Positions 21,565-32,100 of a stretch of DNA of 40,610 bases are shown here, piece after piece. How positions within the stretch are numbered: position 1 is the first letter of the stretch; each line of letters begins with the position of its first letter. The stretch lies in NCBI RefSeq assembly GCF_000701805.1, contig NZ_JNJW01000006.1:1-40610 (forward strand). The letters run 5' to 3'. Origin of the DNA: Mycoplasmopsis iners ATCC 19705 (lineage in GTDB: Bacteria; Bacillota_I; Bacilli_A; Mycoplasmatales; Metamycoplasmataceae). The position numbers were made by a program, and so were the translations under genes. The notes under the pieces were generated by a model. It did no database searches. It worked only from the letters and a program-made list of their open reading frames with translations, and was not told where the DNA came from.

Positions 21565-21571
21565 TTAAAAT

Positions 21572-21603
21572 AATGACTTTATTATTGAAATAAAGTCATT
21601 TTT
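21572..21603 (+). terminator. Terminator after the lemA-family gene
   Basis: ATGACTTTA and TAAAGTCAT form a 9-bp stem followed by TTTTT. Confidence 0.9.
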
Positions 21604-21624
21604 ATCTTTGAAAGGAAAATCAAC

Positions 21625-22335
21625 ATGCAAAAATTTGTTATTGACCCTAAGATTTTTGAAATTTATCAAGATCTAAAAATTGCAGTTTTAGTTGCTAAAA
21701 ATTTAGGTCAAAGTAAACATAGTGAAAATTATTTTATAAATTTAATCAATGAAGCAGTTCCTTATGCTACTACACACTTACCAAACGAACAATTATCAGA
21801 CAATGAAGTTATTGCCAAATGAAGAGCAGCATACAAAAAATTTCCGACTGATAAAGGCAATAAATCTTCAATTGAAGCTTTATTGAAAAGAGCTAAAAAT
21901 CAAGGTAAATTGCCAAATTTATCTCCTTTAGTTGACATTTATAACTATATTTCTGTTAAATATGGTGTTCCTTGTGGCTCAGAAGACTTAGACAAAATTG
22001 ATGGTGCCATTCAATTTACCCAAGCAAATGGCAATGAAGCTTTTATAACATATGGCTCTGATAAAAGTGAACCTCCATATCAAGGCGAAGTTCTTTATAA
22101 AGACAATTTAGGCGCAATATGTCGTTCATTCAACTGAAGAGAAGCTGTTAGAACAATGATCACTGATGAAACTAAAAATGCTATTTTCTTTATTGAAGAA
22201 GTAAGCGACAAAGAATCTGATAAAACAAACATTATGAACGCTATTGAAGAATTAAATCAAAAAATAGCGGATAATTTCAATTCAAATAATCAAGTATTTT
22301 TAGTGGATAAAAATAACAATTCGATTGAATTTTAA
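21625..22335 (+). CDS. Stand-alone B3/B4 tRNA-binding-domain protein
   Basis: 236 residues, starting at an ATG after GAAAGGAAA. The central part (about residues 55-185) matches the B3/B4 domain found in the phenylalanyl-tRNA synthetase beta chain: WRAAYKKFPTDKG, then LVDIYNYISVKYGVPCGSED, then GEVLYKDNLGAICRSFNWRE. In PheRS this domain edits Tyr-tRNA(Phe). Free-standing versions occur in many bacteria and their role is unproven; trans-editing of mischarged tRNA is one idea. The C-terminal 40 residues are polar. Three TGA codons are Trp. It sits alone between two terminators. Confidence 0.8.
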
Positions 22336-22339
22336 ATTA

Positions 22340-22363
22340 ATGCCATTTTCTATGGCATTTTTT
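22340..22363 (+). terminator. Terminator after the B3/B4-domain gene
   Basis: ATGCCAT and ATGGCAT form a 7-bp stem followed by a T run. Confidence 0.88.
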
Positions 22364-22429
22364 GATAAAAAAAGCATGTTTATAGTGTTATTTAGTATTA
22401 TTTAACTATTAAATTAGATAAGGAGCAAA

Positions 22430-23059
22430 ATGTTAAATGTAATTGAACACCCGTTAATTTCAATCAAATTAACCAACATGAGAAATAAAGAAGCAAATCA
22501 TTCAATTTTTAGACAAAATTTAAATGAAATCGCTTCATTAATGGTTTATGAAATTTTACGTGATTATCAAACTAAAACTAAAATTGTTCAAACACCACTT
22601 GAACAAACTTTTTCAGGTTCCACTTTTGATAAAGAAATAGTTTTAGTGCCGATTTTAAGAGCTGGTTTAGGTATGCTTGATGGTTTGTTACAACTTATTC
22701 CAGAAGCTAGGGTTGGACACATTGGTTTATATCGTAATGAAATTACTGCCAAACCTGAAACATACTTTTATAAAATGCCTAATGTGGCAAAAGATAGTTA
22801 TGTTTTTGTTGTTGATCCAATGTTAGCAACGGGTAATAGCGCGATTGATGCTATTCAAAAATTACATAACGATGGCTTTACTAATGTTCAATTAGTTTGC
22901 CTCGTTGGCGCTCCTGAAGGTGTAAATAGTGTAGAAAATGTTTTTGGAGCAAACAACATTAAAATTTATTTAGCTGCTTTGGATCAAAAATTGAATTCAA
23001 GCAAATATATTGAACCAGGCCTAGGGGACGCTGGCGATAGAATTTATGGTACGAAATAA
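22430..23059 (+). CDS. upp: Uracil phosphoribosyltransferase
   Basis: Pyrimidine salvage enzyme: uracil + PRPP gives UMP. It has 209 residues, the standard length. The N-terminal EHPLISIKLTNMRNKEA, the ILRAGLGMLDGLL segment, the PRPP loop VVDPMLATGNSAIDAI and the C-terminal uracil-site region (IEPGLGDAGDRIYGTK) are all intact. AAGGAG precedes the ATG. The end overlaps the next gene, an ECF-type membrane protein, by 14 bases. Confidence 0.97.
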   Translation: MLNVIEHPLISIKLTNMRNKEANHSIFRQNLNEIASLMVYEILRDYQTKTKIVQTPLEQTFSGSTFDKEIVLVPILRAGLGMLDGLLQLIPEARVGHIGLYRNEITAKPETYFYKMPNVAKDSYVFVVDPMLATGNSAIDAIQKLHNDGFTNVQLVCLVGAPEGVNSVENVFGANNIKIYLAALDQKLNSSKYIEPGLGDAGDRIYGTK

Positions 23060-23744
23060 CTTTCATTGAAAAGAAACACATGTCACTAAAATAGTTATTA
23101 CAGGAATGTTTTTAGCTTTAGCTTTAACAATTAATTTTGTTGGATCTCGCTTTTTTATAGTTCCTTTTGCAAATTTTTTGCGTTTTGATTTCTCATTAGT
23201 TTGCATATTAATCATCTACTTATTTGTTGGCAGATGATATAGTTTTATTTTAGCTTTGTGTATCTTGCTAATTGCTCCGTCATATAGTTTATTAGGTTAT
23301 TCACCATTAAGTTTGTTAGGTAATTTTGCCTTGTGTCTAACACAATTACTTTTTGCAATCTTTTTTGATATTTTTCATAATTTACTATGAAAAAGTCAAA
23401 AAAAGCAAACAGACTTAAAATATTGTTTAATTATTTGGACTGTTTTGTCTTTAACTATAGTTTTAACTTCATTGGCAATGACAATAATCAATATTGTCTT
23501 AATTATGCCTTTATATTTCTATGTTTTAAACTTAGAAAATCATGCTTCTTTTTTAACTTTAGCTAGTGTTTGAGCAAACAAATATTCGGTTTTAGGCTTT
23601 GGTATTAAAAATTATTACTTAGCCACTTTTACACTTTACTTTACTTTTAATTTACTTAATTTATTTATCAACGGAATTTTAATTTGAATTGTTTTACAAA
23701 TCAATAAAAAGACTAAAATTATAAAGAATTATAGAAAAAACTAA
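23046..23744 (+). CDS. Probable ECF-transporter S component (substrate unknown)
   Basis: 232 residues, hydrophobic, with about six membrane segments. The ATG at 23046 lies inside the last codons of upp, in another frame, and starts MVRNNFHWKETHVTKIVITG. The first membrane segment (KIVITGMFLALALTINFVG) with the following PFANFLRFDFS resembles the substrate-binding S subunits of energy-coupling-factor vitamin or nucleobase importers. S subunits are small and diverge quickly, so this is a fold-level call. The 14-base overlap makes translation dependent on upp and suggests a related substrate, perhaps a pyrimidine; this is inference. A different start within the first 20 codons cannot be excluded. 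Confidence 0.65.
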
Positions 23745-23756
23745 ATTGGGGGAAAG

Positions 23757-26096
<2,340 letters not shown>

Positions 26097-26106
26097 ACTA
26101 AATGCG

Positions 26107-26133
26107 AAAAAATACATTTTTTGTATTTTTTTC
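26107..26133 (+). terminator. Terminator after leuS
   Basis: AAAAATACA and TGTATTTTT form a hairpin with a short T loop and a T-rich tail. Confidence 0.75.
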
Positions 26134-26176
26134 TTTTATTTGGGCATTATTAGAGTTAATGAAGTAAAGAAAAAAA

Positions 26177-26203
26177 TTAGCATATAAAATATTTATCTGC
26201 TAA
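26177..26203 (+). promoter_or_regulatory. CIRCE-like operator upstream of lon
   Basis: Arms TTAGCATAT and ATCTGCTAA are separated by exactly nine bases, the geometry of CIRCE (TTAGCACTC-N9-GAGTGCTAA). The outer six bases of both arms match perfectly and the inner ones are degenerate. HrcA binding here would block the promoter with TATAAT at 26220-26225, so lon is predicted to be heat-inducible. Confidence 0.75.
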
Positions 26204-26219
26204 AAATCTTTTTTACATA

Positions 26220-26225
26220 TATAAT
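26220..26225 (+). promoter_or_regulatory. -10 element of lon
   Basis: TATAAT lies 17 bases beyond the CIRCE-like element and 33 bases before the lon ATG. The expected -35 position falls inside the right CIRCE arm, which fits repression by occlusion. Confidence 0.65.
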
Positions 26226-26257
26226 ATTAATATTAATTAACTTGAAAAGGAGAGATT

Positions 26258-29035
26258 ATGCAATTTCGAAAAAATATCTTAGTATTAGATATTGACAAAC
26301 CTCAAAGTGAAGGTTGAGTTCTATTAAAAGATGATGTCAAAGATTTCAGATTTAAAGAACTACCTTGATTTGTGGATGCGGAAACAAATAATAAAGCAGG
26401 TAAAGAAATTGAAGCTTTATTGATTTACACAAACAATGAAAAACAAAAGAACAATTTAAGCAAAAAACACTATTTTAAAGACAGTTCCATTTTAAAAACC
26501 GCTTCTTTAGTGAAAATTAGAAGTATTAAAAAAATAACTGAAGATGAATGAACAATAACCTTAGAATGCACACAAAAGGTAGGTTTAACCAAACTTTTTG
26601 ACAAGGATCAAATAGTAACTAATGTTGCTGAAGCAATTACTTCAGCTTCATATAACAATTTTGAAGAATTTTCAATCGAAGATGAAAATGATTTCAGAAG
26701 AATGGCTGAAAACATTTCTATGTTTGACGAAACACTTTCAAAAGTTGTACCAACACAAATTTATCCAAAACTTTTACAACAATTATTAATTAGAAATAAT
26801 AATGGACTTGACTTGAATGATTGAATTAATGAAGTTGGAAAAACAGTTAGTCTCTTTTCCGATAAAGTTGATTTTAATCTCAAACAAGACGGTTCTGTTA
26901 ATGCACAAGGCATTGATGACACAATCATTTTAACTGTCTTTGCAATTCAATTAGTTTTAAATAATTATCAAAGATATGTATTATTAGCTAAAAGAGATTT
27001 TATTGAGCAAGTTGATTACTTAATTAATTTACTTGCTGAATTACCAACAGTTGGTGAATTTTCAAAAGAAGAATTAGACATTTTGGCCAGAGCGCCATTC
27101 TTCAAAAAAATAATTAAACACATGGATAATTCAACAGCCGTTAAAAAAGCAAATAATGCCGATAAAAAAGATAAAAATAAAGATAAAGAACAAGTAGAAG
27201 AATGAAAAATTGAACAAGAAATTCAAAATAAGGTAAGAGAAAACTTAGATAAACAACAAAAAGAATTCTTATTGCGTGAAAAAATGAAAGCAATTAAAGA
27301 AACTCTTAATGAATCTGATCCGAATGCTGACGATGACGAGTTTCAAAAAGTGCTTAATGATCCAGTTAAATCAAAAATGTATCCTAGTTCAGTTTTAAAA
27401 TTAATTAACACTGAAAAAGACCGTCTAAAAGGCATGATGCAAGGCACACCTGATGCTAACATTACTCAAGTTTTTGTTAATACTTTAAAATCACTGCCAT
27501 GAAGAAAAGTAGAAATTGAAACGTTGGATATTCAAAAAGCTCGTGACATTTTAGATAAAAATCACTATGGTTTAAAAGAAGTAAAACAAAGAATTATTGA
27601 ATATTTAGCTTTAATCATTAATCATAAAAACATTGCTAAAGCTAAAAAAGAAAAATCTGAATTATTACCTTTAGATAAAGAACATCAAATTGATCTTGAT
27701 TTATTCAAAGAAGATCAAAACACTAAAAAGATTCAAAAAACCTTTAATAATGTACCAATTTTAACTTTAGTTGGTCCTCCGGGAACTGGTAAAACATCGT
27801 TAGCTAGAGCAATCGCAGAGGCGCTAAACAAAAGCTATATTAAAATTAGCCTTGGTGGCGTTCACGATGAAAGTGAAATTAGAGGGCACAGAAGAACTTA
27901 TGTTGGTGCAATGCCAGGTAAAATTATTAAAGCAATTCAACGTGCTGGTGTATCTAACCCATTAATTTTATTAGATGAAATTGACAAAATGTCAGCTGAT
28001 CATAGAGGCGATCCTTCATCTGCTATGTTAGAAGTTCTTGACCCGGAACAAAACACAAAATTCCAAGACAACTATTTAGAACATGAATATGATCTTTCAA
28101 AAGTAATGTTTATTGCAACCGCTAACTACTACGAAAATATTCCTCCAGCATTATTAGACCGTGTGGAAATAATTGAATTAAGTAGTTATACAATTAATGA
28201 AAAAATTAAAATTGCTAGAGAACACTTAATTAATGCTGTTGTTCAACAAGCTGGTTTAAATAAAGATCAATTCATAATTGATAATGATGTAATTGAATAT
28301 ATTATTAAACACTATACTATTGAAGCCGGTGTTCGTGGACTTAAAAGACTATTTGACAAAATAGCCCGTAAAATAGTTACCAAAATAGTTTCAGGCGAAC
28401 AAATTAAAGAATTTGTAATTACTAAAGAAATAGCAACAGACTTTTTAGGAGTACCAAAATTTGTTGATGATGAAAATGAACAAAAACCAGCAGTTGGTGT
28501 GGTAAATGGTTTAGCATACACTTCAGTTGGTGGTACAACATTACAAATTGAAGTTACCACTTTCAAAGGTAAAGGCGGTTTAAAATTAACTGGTTCATTA
28601 AAAGATGTTATGAAAGAATCGGCTAATATCGCTTTAACTTATGTAAGATCAAACGCTGAAAAATTTGGTATTAAAGACTTTGATTTTGATGAAAATGAAA
28701 TTCATATTCACGTGCCTGAAGGAGCAGTGCCAAAAGATGGTCCAAGTGCTGGCGTAACATTTACAACAGCCTTAATTTCTGCTCTAAGTAATAAACCTGT
28801 TCCACAAACAGTGGCAATGACTGGTGAAATCACTTTAAGAGGAAGAGTTTTAGAAATTGGTGGATTAAAAGAAAAATCATTTGCTGCTTATAAAAAAGGT
28901 GTAAAACATGTCTTTATTCCATTTAATAATAAGAAAAATCTAGTTGATATACCTGAAGAAGTTAGAGAAGCATTAGAATTTATTCCTGTTAAAAGTTATG
29001 ATGAAATTTACGATGTTTTATTTAACGCTAAATAA
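26258..29035 (+). CDS. lon: ATP-dependent protease Lon
   Basis: Cytosolic AAA+ serine protease that degrades damaged proteins. It has 925 residues, slightly longer than usual because of charged insertions (a Lys/Asp-rich stretch near residues 300-315 and a loop near 463-490). The divergent N-terminal domain (1-300) is followed by a coiled-coil with [13 protein letters not shown], the ATPase domain (GPPGTGKT at 506-513, Walker [11 protein letters not shown] near 570-577) and the protease domain with the catalytic dyad S830 (PKDGPSAG) and K873 (GGLKEK). AAAAGGAGAG precedes the ATG. TGA is read as Trp. A CIRCE-like operator precedes it. Confidence 0.96.
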
Positions 29036-29048
29036 TTAATAGAAAATA

Positions 29049-29087
29049 AAAACGAATTTGCCTATAAAACAGGTGAATTCGTTTTTT
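29049..29087 (+). terminator. Terminator after lon
   Basis: AACGAATTTGCCT pairs with AGGTGAATTCGTT apart from a two-base mismatch, and a T run follows. Confidence 0.8.
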
Positions 29088-29102
29088 AGCACTTTTTAAC
29101 TA

Positions 29103-29216
29103 GGAAACACCGAGTTTCCAAGTTTGAAAGTCTAAAAACGAATATACCTATAGATATATGGGTTAAAAAAATAACCCTTAAAAAAGGGTCAAACTTGGGA
29201 ACTTGGGCAATATAAT
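29103..29216 (+). promoter_or_regulatory. Dyad-rich promoter region of the Fic two-gene module
   Basis: Two 14-base arms (29114-29127 and 29189-29202, GTTTCCAAGTTTGA against TCAAACTTGGGAAC, one mismatch) enclose smaller hairpins. These include GGAAAC/GTTTCC (29103-29119), GGGTTA/TAACCC (29160-29177) and CCCTT/AAGGG (29175-29188); the last two share bases and exclude each other. TATAAT follows at 29211-29216, so the right arm covers the -35 position. The layout suggests an operator for an autoregulated gene pair, but no known site type is recognised. Confidence 0.5.
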
Positions 29217-29237
29217 TGTATAGACAAAGGAGAGAAA

Positions 29238-29615
29238 ATGAAACTATTACCGTCTAATATTTCAAGACATTTAGAAACAATGTTTGCAGATGATATTAAC
29301 CAAATCATTGCTTTGATTAACGATTGGTGGTTAATCAATTATAACCAACCGTTTGGTTTAATTGAAATGGATGCTATTAGATTTGGTAATAGCATACGTC
29401 TAAACAAAGAAACCACCGAAGAAAAATGATATAACGGATGTTTAATTAATTGGGGGCTAAAAGCGATATTAAGATTAGTTTTTGATTTACAAACAACTAA
29501 ATTAATTGCGCTTGATAATGCAGATAATATTCTTAACACTAACCTTTTTAGCACAACTTATAAACGCATTCTTGAAGAATTAAGGAGATTAAAAAGCAAC
29601 AATTATGAAATATAA
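29238..29615 (+). CDS. Unknown small protein; candidate antitoxin or partner of the Fic protein
   Basis: 125 residues, starting at an ATG after AAAGGAGAG and beginning MKLLPSNISRHLETMFADD. I do not recognise the family. The N-terminal third is helical and rich in Trp/Tyr (NDWWLINYN), the middle is mixed, and the C terminus is a charged helix (RILEELRRLKSNNYEI). One TGA is Trp. Its last 11 bases overlap the Fic gene, implying translational coupling. In Fic systems the partner protein carries an inhibitory S/T-x-x-x-E-G/N helix; the closest stretch here is SRHLET, which does not match fully. The role is inferred from position only. Confidence 0.7.
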
Positions 29616-30228
29616 AGATTATTCGCAACAATTAGTTGATATATTACAAGGACAAGTTTATTTTGAAAACTTATTGATTACTAAATTAGAAACAGAAAAT
29701 ATTTTAAATGACAAGTTTTTAAATGAAAATGAAGAAAAGTTCATTATCGCTACTAATATTAAAAACGCTTGAAAGTTTATTTTTGAAACATATGATTTAG
29801 AGATAAGCCCTGATTATGTTTTACAATTACATAAAATCTTAATGAAAAGTCTTGACTTGAATAATGGTAATTTTAGAAATATTAGTGTTAAAGTATTAGG
29901 TGCCACTTATGTTCCACCTTTATTAGTTAAAAGTCAATATTATGAATTAATACAGGATTGTATGAGTAAAAACGATGACATTTATTCACTGCCGTTGTTA
30001 ATTGCGAGAGAACAATTTTTTAATGATGGTAATAAAAGAACAGCAACAATGCTTTTACAAAAAGAATTATTAAAACAAGGAAAATTATTTAATTTAAATT
30101 TAAATGTATGTACAGATTACCGTAAAGCACTTTTAAAGTATTATCAAGAATTAGAAGATAATTATCTCAAACAAGTAATTGACGATAACACGATTAATTT
30201 AAAAAGAAATAAAGTAAATAAAAGGTAA
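29605..30228 (+). CDS. Fic/Doc-family protein with an altered catalytic motif
   Basis: 207 residues. The Fic fold is indicated by the core QFFNDGNKRTA followed by TMLLQKELL, corresponding to H-x-F-x-D/E-G-N-x-R. Upstream, LQLHKILMKSLDLNNGNFRN and YVPPLL match the usual Fic alpha-helical region and flap (dNpGqfR, y.pP). Fic proteins normally transfer AMP or phosphate to a hydroxyl using the motif histidine as base. Here that position is Gln (codon CAA), while F, D, G, N and R are kept, so ordinary AMPylation may be weak or absent. It overlaps the preceding gene. The stop TAA at 30226 is the first triplet of a 70-base IS-end copy, so the C terminus may have been truncated. Confidence 0.8.
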
Positions 30229-30295
30229 ACTAGGACAAGTCTTATAGACAATTTATAAAAAACTCAAAGCATCTCAATATTGTTGAGGTGTTTTT
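30226..30295 (+). repeat. 70-bp copy of the IS3-family element 3' end
   Basis: This matches 40272-40341 with one mismatch in 70 bases. In the intact element this stretch encodes the last residues of the transposase (minus strand, ..TPQQYWDALSFL) and a CACCTCAAC..GTTGAGGTG type hairpin. Here only the end is present, so it is a decayed or recombined IS remnant lying between the fic gene and the second surface-protein locus. Confidence 0.85.
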
Positions 30296-30336
30296 CCCAT
30301 GTTTCCCACTTGCGGGGCAAAGCGGGAAACACGGGA
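30295..30336. repeat. GC-rich 17-bp inverted repeat
   Basis: Arms at 30295-30311 and 30320-30336 (TCCCATGTTTCCCACTT against AAGCGGGAAACACGGGA) flank an 8-base loop GCGGGGCA. Fifteen of 17 positions pair; the other two are A-C on the plus strand and G-U on the minus strand. Its G+C content is far above the surroundings. It does not end in a T run. Confidence 0.7.
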
Positions 30337-30343
30337 AAATTCG

Positions 30344-30366
30344 GCGCCCTTAAAGGCGCTATTTTT
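30344..30366 (+). terminator. Probable terminator of the Fic module
   Basis: GCGCC and GGCGC form a stem followed by TATTTTT on the plus strand. Confidence 0.6.
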
Positions 30367-30369
30367 GTA

Positions 30370-30408
30370 ACAAAAAACACCGTTATCAAATTTAAAGATA
30401 ATGGTGTT
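30370..30408 (-). terminator. Terminator of the second giant surface-protein gene
   Basis: AACACCGTTATC pairs with GATAATGGTGTT. On the minus strand the hairpin ends in a T run (A6 at 30371-30376). It is closely similar to the terminator at 7418-7453, suggesting the two surface loci share ancestry including their 3' flanks. Confidence 0.85.
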
Positions 30409-30619
30409 TTCATTTAATATATTTTATTTAAGTAATTTGTTTCTAATGGCTGGAATAGCTAATAATAAACCTAATGAAGTTGCTGTTGCTATAGCAGCTA
30501 TTAAGAATAATATTCAACTTCAGTCGTTGTCGACTTCTAATTTAGCTAATTCTTTATCAATAACTGTTTGTTTAACTACATCTTCATTGTTATGAGAGTT
30601 AAGATTATTTAAAATTTCA

Positions 30620-32100
30620 TCTGAATCAGCAATTGCTTTATTAATTGCATCTTGTTGATCTTTAGTTAATTTTTTAAATTTCTTAGATTTAATTAAATCA
30701 ACTAATACATTTTTAGCTTTAGCTAGTTCTTCAGCATCAACGAATAATTGTGCGTTTTGTTTATGAACATCATCAAAATCTGATTTTGATGCGTCATTGT
30801 CTAAAATTTTGTTAATTAATGTATCTTTTGATTTATCGCTTAATACATCACTAGCTTTAACTTGTTGAATTAATTTGTCTTTAGCTTTAACTTTGTCAAT
30901 GTTAGCAATTGTATTTTCATTATTAGCTATATTTAAGACTTCATTAATTAAAGCATCTTTAGCTTTTTCAGTTATTTTGCCTTCATTAGCTTCTTGATGT
31001 AATTGGTCAATTAAGTCTAATTTAGCTTTTTCATTAATTAATTTGTCATAGAATTTAGCATCATCATTAGCTATATTATTAACTTCATCAACTAATTTAG
31101 CTTTTTCTTCATTAGTTAAATTATTATTGCCTTGAATTTTAGCGATTAAATCAGCTTTAGCATTTTCTTTAGCTAAATCGTTATTGAAGTTTTCAACTTT
31201 TTCATCTAATGAAGCAATATCATTGCTAATTCGATCTCTTTGTTCATTAGTTAAGTTTTCATTTTGTCTAATAGCATCAATAGAATTTTGTTTTTTATCA
31301 ATGTTTTTAGCTGTTTCATAGTAGTTTTGTTCAGTTGGATCGTTAGCTAAAACATCTTCAACCAATTTAGCTTTATCATCGTCGCTTAAAATTTGATCAT
31401 TCTTAATTTTGATTAATTTATCTACTTGATCTTCGATGTTGTCAAAGCTTACTGGTGCATTTTCGCTATTATAATCAATTGGGTCTACTTCAGCAATTAA
31501 TGCGTCTTTTTGAACTTGTGGTAAGTCTGATTGGTTAATTTTTTCAATTAAGTCAATTTTTTTACCTTTCAATCTTTGATAAGCGCCCTCTAAAGAATTG
31601 GTATTAGTTGGACTATCAATTAAATTATTTAAATTGAATTTATTATATTTATCTTGTCCATTATCAGTTGTAGATTGACTCAATTCTTTGGCTTTATTCA
31701 AGATTTCATCAAAATCAGCTTTATTCTCTGCTTTATGATATCTAATGTTAGATTGATCAGCAATTAGTTCATCATAGTGATCAATTAAATCAAGCAATTT
31801 CTTCATTTTGTCATTAATTGGACTATAGGCTTCGAATTTTTTAAGAGCTTGATTATAATTTGGTGCTTTAATTAAACTATCTTTTAAATCTGCTTTTTGT
31901 TTTAGATTTAAATATGGATAGGTTTTATCAATTTGATTAATTAAATCAGTGATTTGAGCTTTTTTAACAAAATCATTAACTTTATTTTTTGTAGCACTCT
32001 TATCAATATTATCTTTAAATTGGGCTTTTTCATTTTCACTTAAGTTATTAAGTGCATCAACTGTTTTTTTAGCTTCTTTTTTATGCTTTTCTAATTCAGT
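30620..32100 (-). repeat. Helical repeat array near the C terminus of surface protein 2
   Basis: Roughly eight units of 38-45 residues with the same pattern as surface protein 1. Examples are NSIDAIRQNENLTNEQRDR, ADLIAKIQGNNNLTNEEKAK and LIQQVKASDVLSDKSKD. This shared module links the two proteins. Confidence 0.7.

Noticed and set aside
28312-28566. Antisense ORF within lon
   Set aside because: It overlaps the conserved Lon protease frame, lacks a ribosome binding site and resembles nothing.
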